Positions 8,078-15,409 of a stretch of DNA of 20,866 nucleotides are shown piece by piece. The notes beneath the pieces were generated by a model that did no database searches, was not told where the DNA came from, and worked only from the letters and a program-made list of their open reading frames with translations. The first letter of the stretch is position 1; each line of letters opens with the position of its first letter. The DNA comes from an uncultured Lachnospiraceae bacterium. Its GTDB lineage: Bacteria; Bacillota; Clostridia; Lachnospirales; Lachnospiraceae. The DNA is taken from assembly GCA_910588535.1 (NCBI GenBank), contig CAJUOO010000061.1, positions 1 through 20,866 on the forward strand, read 5' to 3'. The position numbers and the translations under genes are program-made.

Positions 8078-9091
8078 TTACCAGCAAAATTCATATTCTG
8101 ATATTGCCTTGCAAAGTTCAACCCCTGCCTCAATATCATTTTTTGACGCCACTGCGCTCTGGCTGTGAGGATATCTTGTCACTACCACTATCCCGCCCAC
8201 TCTCACGCCAAGACCTGAGACATTCATGCTGGAAGCATCTGTCCCGCCCTTGTCAATCACCTCTCTCTGGTACTTGATCTTCTTCTCCTCACAGCAGGCA
8301 ACCATCGCCCCCACAATATCCTCATCACACACCACGGAAGGATCGGAAAATTTTATGGCAATCCCCTCATCCAAGGCATTACATCCCTCCAGATCACACG
8401 GGTAATCATGTGCTGGCGTAATATCAACTGCAATGCCGATATCTGGCTGAATCCTAGCTGCCGCTGGCTTGCTGCCCCTGCATCCAAGCTCCTCCTGCAC
8501 GCAGAACACATAATAAATATCGTTGGGACCGCGCCCATTATTTTCCTTCAATGCCTGCAAAAGCTGATAACAGCCTATTCGGTTATCCAATGATTTACTT
8601 GCAATACGATTGTTGGCAAGCTCTATATAAGGACCATAATAACCACATACATCACCGACATTTACATACTTCTTCGCGTCCTCCTTGGAGGTAGCCCCAA
8701 TATCAATATATAGCTTTCCCACATCGTTCTTCGCGTCTTCAATGGAACCCACGCAGCCGACTACCCCGCTTACCCCATTTCGAAAGCGCACTCTGCCATT
8801 ATAGGCGGACCCTGCCCAGTTCCATCCAAGATTACAGACACGAAGCCTGCCGTCCGTCTCGATCTTCTTTACCATAAAACCAATCTCATCCATATGCGCG
8901 GCAAACATAATGCGCTTTGCCTGCGGACCACCTTTTCCCTTTTTAAGAACAATCAAATTTCCGATGGCATCCTTTATGATCTCATCCGCATATGGTGCCG
9001 CCTCTGCCTCAATCAGACCACGAACCTCCTTCTCATAGCCCGCGACTCCCTGCGCTTGGGTCAATCGGATAAGCAGCTCCTCATCCCTCAT
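8078..9091 (-). CDS. M42 family metallo-aminopeptidase (glutamyl/FrvX/CelM type)
   Basis: A 337-residue cytoplasmic metallopeptidase. All residues expected of the M42 dinuclear site are visible: H66 and D68 in AAHMDEIGF, D169 in SKSLDNRIG, catalytic E200 and ligand E201 in QEELGCRGS, D223 in AVDITPAHD, and H309 in RYPHSQSA. Length is typical for the family, whose members form large tetrahedral dodecamers and remove N-terminal residues from peptides. The start ATG at 9091 has AGGAG ten bases upstream, and the predicted promoter lies at 9173-9201. The gene sits upstream of the peptide-type transporter and divergent from a GntR regulator. Breakdown of the imported substrate is a reasonable inference. 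Some M42 members are annotated as endoglucanases (CelM), which is doubtful. Confidence 0.92.
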   Translation of the reverse strand: MRDEELLIRLTQAQGVAGYEKEVRGLIEAEAAPYADEIIKDAIGNLIVLKKGKGGPQAKRIMFAAHMDEIGFMVKKIETDGRLRVCNLGWNWAGSAYNGRVRFRNGVSGVVGCVGSIEDAKNDVGKLYIDIGATSKEDAKKYVNVGDVCGYYGPYIELANNRIASKSLDNRIGCYQLLQALKENNGRGPNDIYYVFCVQEELGCRGSKPAAARIQPDIGIAVDITPAHDYPCDLEGCNALDEGIAIKFSDPSVVCDEDIVGAMVACCEEKKIKYQREVIDKGGTDASSMNVSGLGVRVGGIVVVTRYPHSQSAVASKNDIEAGVELCKAISEYEFCW

Positions 9092-9165
9092 ATATTCTTC
9101 ACTCCTCTCTGTACATTGACAGCCAGTGTTTTGCTGCTTTAAAGTATTGCTTTGTAAATATAAAT

Positions 9166-9181
9166 TGATACGATTGTATCA
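9166..9181. promoter_or_regulatory. Candidate GntR operator over the peptidase -10
   Basis: A perfect dyad TGATAC-GATT-GTATCA covers the predicted -10 (TACAAT on the minus strand) of the peptidase promoter. FCD-type GntR proteins commonly bind short dyads of this size close to their own genes. The regulator is encoded about 140 bp away on the other strand. Binding is inferred from position and symmetry only. Confidence 0.5.
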
Positions 9182-9201
9182 TTTTTTCATTAATTTTGCA
9201 A
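9173..9201 (-). promoter_or_regulatory. Predicted sigma-A type promoter of the M42 peptidase gene
   Basis: On the minus strand, TTGCAA (complement of 9196-9201) and TACAAT (complement of 9173-9178) are separated by exactly 17 bases. The -35 lies inside the palindrome at 9193-9211 and the -10 inside the dyad at 9166-9181. Transcription would start some 70-75 bp upstream of the peptidase start codon. Confidence 0.6.
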
Positions 9202-9211
9202 TATGCAAAAT
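9193..9211. promoter_or_regulatory. Second perfect dyad, over the peptidase -35
   Basis: Arms ATTTTGCA and TGCAAAAT around ATA form a 19 bp perfect palindrome between the two divergent genes. It covers the predicted -35 of the peptidase promoter and lies about 25 bp upstream of the -35 of the regulator promoter, so one bound protein could affect both genes. A further TGCAAAtT half follows immediately. Confidence 0.45.
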
Positions 9212-9234
9212 GCAAATTCTCCGCTATTTTCTAT

Positions 9235-9262
9235 TTGACATTTCTCCATTGTGTTGTAAAAT
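9235..9262 (+). promoter_or_regulatory. Predicted promoter of the GntR regulator gene
   Basis: A perfect TTGACA at 9235-9240 and TAAAAT at 9257-9262 are spaced by 16 bases, followed by an AT-rich stretch. The regulator ATG is at 9324 and AAGGA at 9310-9314 is the ribosome site. Confidence 0.55.
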
Positions 9263-9323
9263 ATTATATAGTACACTTTCGAGGTCTGATGCTACTCACT
9301 ATAACAGATAAGGATGATTTTCT

Positions 9324-10013
9324 ATGAATATTAACAAGGCTACCCTCTCCGAACAAATCTACGAGATACTGCGGAATGATATCTTGACAAGTCGATTCTT
9401 GCCGGGTGAAAAGCTTACACTCAAAAGCTTGCAGGAACGATTTGGCGTCAGTTCCACGCCCGTGCGTGACGCACTGACTCGCCTTTCAGATGAAGGGCTT
9501 GCCGTGTATGATTCTAATGTTGGTGTTAAGGTCATTCGCCTGAGTGAGGCAGATCTAAGAGAATTGTATCAATTTATGGGAGATCTGGATGGTCTTGCGA
9601 TCCTCTATGCATCCAAATATAAGGATCAAGAGATCTTACATAATCAGCTTAAGGAAAATATAGAAAAAACCTCTCTGATTTTTTCATGTGAAAAGGAGGG
9701 ACGAGCCCTCTCTCAAGAAGAGATCCTTGACTGGAAAGAACTCTCTGATAATTTTCATCTAATTTTTTATTATTTTTGCGACAACAACCGCCTGACACGC
9801 GCCGCGAAGCAACAGCGCAGCCAGCTTACCATATATTCCAATCTTTATGAGACAGCTCTGTCCTGCCAGCTTGCGATTGAGCGCTTTCACATTAGCATCT
9901 ATCAGGCTTACAGGGAGGGAAATTATGAGCTTGCGGCAAGACAGATGAGAGAACATCTGAATGAATCCCTCACCTTTGCACTGCACCAGACATCAAAAAC
10001 TTCGACTCGTTAA
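9324..10013 (+). CDS. GntR family transcriptional regulator, FCD (FadR-type) subfamily
   Basis: A 229-residue DNA-binding regulator. The N-terminal winged helix-turn-helix (about residues 8-72) carries the GntR hallmarks LSEQIYEILRNDILTSRFLPGEKL and GVSSTPVRDALTRLSDEGL. The C-terminal alpha-helical FCD domain (about 80-220) has the spaced His positions expected of its metal and ligand site: DNFHLIFY, ERFHISIYQAY and MREHLNES. Members usually sense small organic acids or sugars and repress a neighbouring operon. Start ATG at 9324 follows AAGGA. The gene is divergent from the M42 peptidase gene, and the two shared dyads at 9166-9181 and 9193-9211 are its likely targets. Control of the leftward peptidase/transporter/flavoprotein genes is inferred. 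It ends in its own terminator. Confidence 0.92.
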   Translation: MNINKATLSEQIYEILRNDILTSRFLPGEKLTLKSLQERFGVSSTPVRDALTRLSDEGLAVYDSNVGVKVIRLSEADLRELYQFMGDLDGLAILYASKYKDQEILHNQLKENIEKTSLIFSCEKEGRALSQEEILDWKELSDNFHLIFYYFCDNNRLTRAAKQQRSQLTIYSNLYETALSCQLAIERFHISIYQAYREGNYELAARQMREHLNESLTFALHQTSKTSTR

Positions 10014-10015
10014 TT

Positions 10016-10047
10016 CCGCCGCCTTGGTCGGCGGTCTTCTTTTTTCT
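10016..10047 (+). terminator. Rho-independent terminator of the GntR gene
   Basis: A perfect CCGCCG / CGGCGG stem (10016-10021 with 10029-10034) with a seven-base loop begins two bases after the regulator stop and is followed by TCTTCTTTTTTCTT. On the opposite strand no U tract follows the stem, so it does not serve the convergent nfi gene well. Confidence 0.82.
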
Positions 10048-10050
10048 TAA

Positions 10051-10770
10051 TTATAATAGAGTTTTTTCCTGTAAACATCTGCGCATGGTATGTGTCTCTA
10101 TATCTGCCAGTCTGGTAGGAAGCGGGATATGGCTCTCTTTATTAATAAATTCACACACGATCTCTGTCGCCGTGTCCAGATCAATATAATTGCCCACGGA
10201 CACAAACACTGGCTTTACATCTTTTTGTGTCCGCAGAGCACGTCCATATACTTCCCCTTCCACCACAATATCCGTGTAAGAATTCTTTTCATTATCTGGC
10301 ATACACAGCTTCGTATCACCAATCATATAATATTTTTTCGCCACGCCTATGGTTGGCTTTTTTAGATAGAAGGAGGCATGTGTCGCTATTCCCATATGCC
10401 TTGGATGAAGATATCCATTGCCGTCAAACATATAGAGATCCGGCTCTCTCTTTATCTTCTTCACCGTGTCAAGAATCAGCGGCAGCTCACGGAAAGCCAG
10501 ACAGCCCGGTATATAGGGAACCTCTATTTCTCCTAACGTCCACTGCCGCTCCACCACCTCTTTCGTCCCGCTCTCCAACACCACAACACAGCAGACCGCA
10601 TATTCTGTACTCTTCTCCGTCCAGTACGCCAAATCCACGCCAGCGACATATGGAAATATCTTCGAATCACCATACAATCTAATTTTGCTCGCAAGCTCTC
10701 TTTGTATCTCACAGGCACGCTCTATATCAAGCATACTTTTTTCATAATTACATACAACATCACACATCAT
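10051..10770 (-). CDS. nfi: Endonuclease V (deoxyinosine 3'-endonuclease)
   Basis: A 239-residue DNA repair nuclease that nicks DNA one base 3' of deoxyinosine. Catalytic acids are all present: D46 in YVAGVDLAYW, E95 in YIPGCLAFRELP, and D116 in FDGNGYLHPRHMG. The E-to-D gap of 21 residues matches known Nfi proteins. GVAKKYY is the conserved Lys-containing strand. The ATG at 10770 is chosen: GGAGG at 10783-10787 is somewhat far (12 bases) but abuts the upstream in-frame TTG at 10782, which therefore cannot use it. A good promoter lies at 10822-10850. It is a single-gene unit, convergent with the GntR gene and divergent from the symporter operon, and shows no functional link to its neighbours. 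Confidence 0.93.
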   Translation of the reverse strand: MMCDVVCNYEKSMLDIERACEIQRELASKIRLYGDSKIFPYVAGVDLAYWTEKSTEYAVCCVVVLESGTKEVVERQWTLGEIEVPYIPGCLAFRELPLILDTVKKIKREPDLYMFDGNGYLHPRHMGIATHASFYLKKPTIGVAKKYYMIGDTKLCMPDNEKNSYTDIVVEGEVYGRALRTQKDVKPVFVSVGNYIDLDTATEIVCEFINKESHIPLPTRLADIETHTMRRCLQEKTLL

Positions 10771-10821
10771 CCATTCTTTCAACCTCCGACAAATATCCCT
10801 TCCACTTGCGATTATGCCTCT

Positions 10822-10850
10822 ATTATACTCCTTTTCTCTCTAAACAGCAA
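10822..10850 (-). promoter_or_regulatory. Predicted promoter of nfi
   Basis: On the minus strand, TTGCTG (complement of 10845-10850) and a perfect TATAAT (complement of 10822-10827) are separated by 17 bases, about 50 bp upstream of the nfi start codon. Confidence 0.65.
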
Positions 10851-10919
10851 GCGTGCCACCGTCCACCATACCGATTCAAAAGAGATGTTTTTTTATCCTC
10901 TTTCTTAAAGAACTATAAC

Positions 10920-10948
10920 TTTACATCTATTGTTTTTTATTATATACT
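10920..10948 (+). promoter_or_regulatory. Predicted promoter of the symporter/kinase/GH115 operon
   Basis: TTTACA at 10920-10925 and TATACT at 10943-10948 are separated by 17 bases, with an AT-rich flank. They lie about 70 bp upstream of the symporter start. No clear terminator or second promoter is seen before 17378, so the three genes probably share this message. Confidence 0.6.
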
Positions 10949-11018
10949 ACAATTACTCATATCAGGGTTATATTTTGGACAATTCTGATGGGATAATACA
11001 AGATGGTGAGGTTATATT

Positions 11019-12413
11019 GTGATGGCTGTTATTCAATTGATGTATCGTTTGTTATGGGGTGATCTGATCACGATTCCCCTTCCCGGAGGGAGCTCTCTGG
11101 GGCTTTCTCTACTTATTCTGATCTTGGTCCCGTCCGGGATCTACTTTACTGTCAAGACAGGTTTTCTTCCCTTTCGCCTTTTTCACAAGATGTTAAAGGT
11201 GACGACAGAAAAACGAAATAAAGAGAAAAAAGATTCCATCTCCGGCGTGCAGGCACTCATTATATCAACCGCCACCCGCGTCGGCATGGGAAATTTAGTT
11301 GGTGTTGTCGCCGCCATCTCCGCGGGAGGTGCGGGAGCGGTGTTTTGGATGTGGGTGATGGCTCTGTTAGGCTCCTCCACAGCATTTGTGGAGGCTACCC
11401 TCGCCCAGCTCTATAAGGAGAAGGACCCTCTTTACGGTGGCTTTAGAGGTGGTCCCGCCTATTACATTCACGCTTTGTTTAAGAAGACAACAGACAAGAA
11501 AAAACACTCCATCATCGCCGTTTTATTTGCTATATCCGGCTTGATCTGCTGGTGTGGCATCAGTCAGGTAATAGGAAATTCCGTCTCCTCTTCCTTTAAA
11601 AATGCATTTCAGATTCCGCCGCTCTACACCACGATCTTTTTGGTGTTGATTGCGGCTGTTATCGTGTTGCGAAAAAATGCTACGGTGAAAGTATTAGATT
11701 TTATCGTGCCGGTCATGGCAGGACTTTATTTTTTATTTACTTTAATTATTATAGGTATTAATTTTAGCCAGCTTCCGGGAGTTTTTCGCCAGATTTTTGA
11801 GGAGGCATTCGGCCTGCGGCAGGTGGTTGCGGGAGGCTTTGGCGCCGTGCTGATGAACGGGGCAAAAAGAGGTTTATTCTCCAACGAGGCTGGCTCCGGC
11901 TCTGCTCCCTGCGCGGCCGCGGCAGCAGATATCAGCCATCCTGCCAAAGAAGGACTTTTACAATCCTTTGGCGTTTTTATCGACACAATTGTGATCTGCA
12001 GTTGTTCCGCGATGATAATGCTGATGACTCCTGCTGGTCTGACACAGGGTCTTGACGGCATGGATCTGCTGCAGACCGCCATGAAACATCATCTGGGAGA
12101 CTTTGGTGTTATTTTTATCGCTGTGATTTTATGGTTATTTAGCTTCTCCACTTTTATCGGTATTTTGTTTTACGCAAGATCCAATGTGGCGTACTTATTT
12201 GGCGATAACTGGACATCACAGACCTTATATAAGATTTTGGCACTGGTCATGCTTTTTGTTGGAGGTCTTCAGACCTATACCTTTGTCTGGGATCTGGGAG
12301 ACATCGGGATTGGACTGATGACCATATTTAATATGATTGCCCTATTTCCTCTATCTGGTCATGCTCTGAAATCCTTAAAGGACTATGAGCAGCAGGAAAA
12401 AGAGGAAGCATAG
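11019..12413 (+). CDS. Alanine/glycine:cation symporter, AGCS (SSS-like amino acid carrier) family
   Basis: A 464-residue membrane carrier with about ten to eleven hydrophobic segments. Family landmarks are the N-terminal GDLITIPLPGGSSLGLSLL loop, SGVQALIISTATRVGMGNLVGV, FWMWVMALLGSSTAFVEATLAQLY, GGFRGGPAYYI, and GAKRGLFSNEAGSGSAPCAAAAA. The family imports alanine or glycine, and sometimes other small amino acids, with sodium or protons. Two starts are close: GTG at 11019 and ATG at 11022, with GGTGAGG at 11005-11011. It is the first gene of a plus-strand operon, followed after 23 bp by the hybrid kinase. The pairing with a sensor kinase and a glycosidase is unusual and could mean transport is part of the sensed pathway (inference). 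Confidence 0.92.
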   Translation: MMAVIQLMYRLLWGDLITIPLPGGSSLGLSLLILILVPSGIYFTVKTGFLPFRLFHKMLKVTTEKRNKEKKDSISGVQALIISTATRVGMGNLVGVVAAISAGGAGAVFWMWVMALLGSSTAFVEATLAQLYKEKDPLYGGFRGGPAYYIHALFKKTTDKKKHSIIAVLFAISGLICWCGISQVIGNSVSSSFKNAFQIPPLYTTIFLVLIAAVIVLRKNATVKVLDFIVPVMAGLYFLFTLIIIGINFSQLPGVFRQIFEEAFGLRQVVAGGFGAVLMNGAKRGLFSNEAGSGSAPCAAAAADISHPAKEGLLQSFGVFIDTIVICSCSAMIMLMTPAGLTQGLDGMDLLQTAMKHHLGDFGVIFIAVILWLFSFSTFIGILFYARSNVAYLFGDNWTSQTLYKILALVMLFVGGLQTYTFVWDLGDIGIGLMTIFNMIALFPLSGHALKSLKDYEQQEKEEA

Positions 12414-12436
12414 AAGAAAGAGGAGGAGATTCTCAC

Positions 12437-15409
12437 ATGTGGAAAAGACAGAAAAACAGAATTATTTTGATTTTTTGTTGTGCTGTGGCAGTGATGATGA
12501 TTGGATTTTCTTATTCTAACTTTATCACACAGCAGATTTTCAAGGAGAGCACAGCCCATCTGGAGGAGATCTACACACAGGTCAATACAATATTTCGATC
12601 TATGGTATTTAGAAATTGGAATTTGTTGGATGCTTGGAGAGGGTATATTGAAAAGTCAAACTATTTTGACATTGCAGAATTTGAGAAATTTACAGATCAG
12701 CAGAAGGAAAAATGGAACTTTTCAGAGTTTTATTTTCTTGATGAAAACGGCACCTGCATCACGGCAAACGGCGAGCGAGGAACCCTTCGGTTAGATGAAC
12801 ATTATGACAAGTTGCTGACTCACAGAGAAAATGTTGTGTTGAACGCGGTTCTTTCCTCCGAAAGTCAACAGGATGAGCTTATTTTATTTGCTGTTCCTGT
12901 TAAAAAAGGTACTTATAAAGGGGTTTCCTATTCTGCTATAGCAGTCGGTTATCGCGTCTCAAATCTGATGGACACGCTGAATGTAGAAGCATTTTCTGGA
13001 AAATCCGAAAGCTTTGTAGTATTTTCAAATGGACAGATACTGATCTCTGAGAAAAGCAAGGACAACTCATCCTTTAACTTTTTACAATATTTCGATGAGG
13101 AGGCCACACTCAAAAAGAAGTCAGTCAAGGACATACAGGAGGATTTTAGAAATGGCACTCCTGATATTGTGCGTTATCGTGCAGATGGAACGAATTATTA
13201 TGTGATCTATCAGCCAATTGGCATCAAAGACTGGATGCTTCTTGGAATCGTGCCCGTGTCAGTGGTAAATGCCAGCATGAATCAGATCCATTGGGTGACA
13301 GCGGCGGCTTTTGCTGGGATATTTATTCTTCTAGGATTTTCTACTATTGTTATCTTGATTAAGAGAGCAAGAAAGAATGTGGGAGATAAGATCTTGGAGA
13401 TCCGATATAGGGAACAGCTTTTTGGCATGCTTTCTGACACGGTGGATGATATTTTTATTATGCTGGAGAGCGAAAGCTTTCAGGTTGAGTATGTCAGTCC
13501 AAATGTAGAGCGACTTCTCGGTGTATCTATAGCGATGGTGAAGGAGAAGGTGCAGAGCATACAGTCCACGGCAGTTGCTCCAGAAAAATATCTGACCAGA
13601 AAGGATCTGGATAAGATTGGAATTAACCAAAGTATGTTTCGGGAATGTGAACATGTTCACCGAAAGACCGGCGAAAGACGGTGGTATCGGGAAACCGCAT
13701 ATCATGTCAATATTCAAAATTCGGACAAATATATATTAGTATTATCTGATCGCACAAAGGAAAAAAATCTCAATCAGCATCTAAGAGAAGCACTGGAATC
13801 TGCTTGGAGAGCCAATGAGGCAAAAAGTCATTTTCTCTCCAATATGTCCCATGATATTAGAACACCGATGAATGCGATTATAGGCTTTTCCACCTTGCTT
13901 GGAAAGGACGCCGATCAACCTGATAAGGTAAGAGAATATACAAGAAAAATCACGGCGTCAAGCCAGCACCTTCTCAATCTTATCAATGATGTTCTCGATA
14001 TGAGTAAGATAGAGAGTGGAAAGGCTTCATTAAATACTGCTTCCTTTCGTGTGCCGGAATTTATGGAGGAGATTTCAGCAATCTTGATGCCTCAGGCAAA
14101 GGCAAAGGATCAGATCTTTGAGATGTTTGTGTATGGTAAGGTGCCAGAGGTCATATTGGGTGATAAGCTGCGGTTAAATCAGATTCTTATTAACTTATTG
14201 TCCAATTCCATTAAATACACACAGAGGGAAGGTCATATTGAGCTGCAGGTTCGAAAACTAGAACAACTCTCCACGCACCATGTCAGGCTCCAATTTATTA
14301 TCTTGGATAATGGAATGGGTATGAGTGAGGACTATGTCAAGGTAATTTTTGAGCCATTTTCTCGCGAGGACAGCGCAAGAATTGAGGGAATACAAGGCAC
14401 AGGTCTTGGCATGGCGATCACAAAAAATCTTGTCGATCTGATGGGCGGAATGATCTCTGTCGAGAGCAAATTAGGCGAGGGAAGTCAATTTACAGTGGAG
14501 CTAGAGTTCTCTCTTCCTGAGGAAAATATGGAAGAAGGATTTTTCAGAGAATGTGGCATACATAAGATGTTGATAGTGGATGATGATATAGATATCTGTC
14601 TTGAAGTGAAGGATCTGATGGCAGATTATGAAGTGGAAGTAGATTATGTCACGGACGGGACACGTGCAGATGCATCAGATTATGATATTATCCTTCTTGA
14701 CTGGGAGATGCCGGGCATGAACGGAGTGGAGACGGCGCGCAGAATCCGTACTTCTTCCAAACAAAAAAGTCAAGTTCTTGTGCTGACCGCCTATGATGTC
14801 AGTGAGATAGAGGATGAGGCGACGGAGGCAGGAGTGGATGCCTTTATGACAAAGCCGTTCTTTGTGTCCACCCTCCGCCAGCTTCTTGAAGATCTACGCA
14901 CAAAACGGACACGACAAGAAAAGAATCCTGATGAGGAAGAAGAAACTGCACACTCTGTGCTGACTGGTATGTTATTCTTGGCTGCCGAGGATAACGAACT
15001 TAATGCAGAGATTCTTTCTGAGATGCTTAAGCTGGAAGGAGCTTCCTGTGAGCTGGCGGGAAATGGCCAGAAGGCTGTTGATATGTTTTGTAACTCCAAG
15101 CCGGGCTATTACGATATGATATTGATGGATGTCCAGATGCCCATTATGAATGGTTATGACGCGACAAAAGCTATACGCTCCTTGCCCCGCCAAGATGCAG
15201 CGACCATTCCCATTGTAGCCATGACAGCTAATGCATTTGCCGAGGATGTGAAGCATGCACTGGAGGCAGGAATGACAGCACATGTTGCCAAGCCGGTGGA
15301 TATGGCAGTACTCAAAGGAACCTTAGAAAAGATACAAGCAAAAAACAAACACAGCATGGAGGCTAAAAATGAAGATAACAGCACAGGCAGTGACAGTGTG
15401 GAAATGTGA
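12437..15409 (+). CDS. Hybrid sensor histidine kinase with PAS and two receiver domains
   Basis: 990 residues. Membrane helix 1 is at about 9-28, followed by an extracytoplasmic Cache-like sensor to about 278 and membrane helix 2 at about 284-306. A PAS domain spans about 325-440. The HisKA domain has phospho-acceptor H472 in SNMSHDIRTPMNAIIGF. The ATPase domain has N box NQILINLLSNSIKYT and Gly boxes DNGMGMS and GTGLGMAI. Receiver 1 (about 713-830) has acidic pocket VDDDID, D755 in LLDWEMPGMNG and TKPF. Receiver 2 (about 860-975) has D898 in LMDVQMPIMNG and AKPVD. No Hpt or DNA-binding domain is visible, so output must go to another protein. Receiver 1 is a few residues short between its acidic pocket and D755. 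A strong AGGAGGAG precedes ATG 12437. The 3' end overlaps the GH115 gene by 41 bp. Confidence 0.93.
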   Translation: MWKRQKNRIILIFCCAVAVMMIGFSYSNFITQQIFKESTAHLEEIYTQVNTIFRSMVFRNWNLLDAWRGYIEKSNYFDIAEFEKFTDQQKEKWNFSEFYFLDENGTCITANGERGTLRLDEHYDKLLTHRENVVLNAVLSSESQQDELILFAVPVKKGTYKGVSYSAIAVGYRVSNLMDTLNVEAFSGKSESFVVFSNGQILISEKSKDNSSFNFLQYFDEEATLKKKSVKDIQEDFRNGTPDIVRYRADGTNYYVIYQPIGIKDWMLLGIVPVSVVNASMNQIHWVTAAAFAGIFILLGFSTIVILIKRARKNVGDKILEIRYREQLFGMLSDTVDDIFIMLESESFQVEYVSPNVERLLGVSIAMVKEKVQSIQSTAVAPEKYLTRKDLDKIGINQSMFRECEHVHRKTGERRWYRETAYHVNIQNSDKYILVLSDRTKEKNLNQHLREALESAWRANEAKSHFLSNMSHDIRTPMNAIIGFSTLLGKDADQPDKVREYTRKITASSQHLLNLINDVLDMSKIESGKASLNTASFRVPEFMEEISAILMPQAKAKDQIFEMFVYGKVPEVILGDKLRLNQILINLLSNSIKYTQREGHIELQVRKLEQLSTHHVRLQFIILDNGMGMSEDYVKVIFEPFSREDSARIEGIQGTGLGMAITKNLVDLMGGMISVESKLGEGSQFTVELEFSLPEENMEEGFFRECGIHKMLIVDDDIDICLEVKDLMADYEVEVDYVTDGTRADASDYDIILLDWEMPGMNGVETARRIRTSSKQKSQVLVLTAYDVSEIEDEATEAGVDAFMTKPFFVSTLRQLLEDLRTKRTRQEKNPDEEEETAHSVLTGMLFLAAEDNELNAEILSEMLKLEGASCELAGNGQKAVDMFCNSKPGYYDMILMDVQMPIMNGYDATKAIRSLPRQDAATIPIVAMTANAFAEDVKHALEAGMTAHVAKPVDMAVLKGTLEKIQAKNKHSMEAKNEDNSTGSDSVEM

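Noticed and set aside
2361..9573. ATTGATAC as a regulon-wide GntR half-site
   Set aside because: It occurs upstream of the flavoprotein gene (2361-2368), in the transporter leader (8038-8045) and in the operator dyad (9164-9171), but also inside the GntR coding region (about 9566-9573), so four copies of an 8-mer is weak evidence.
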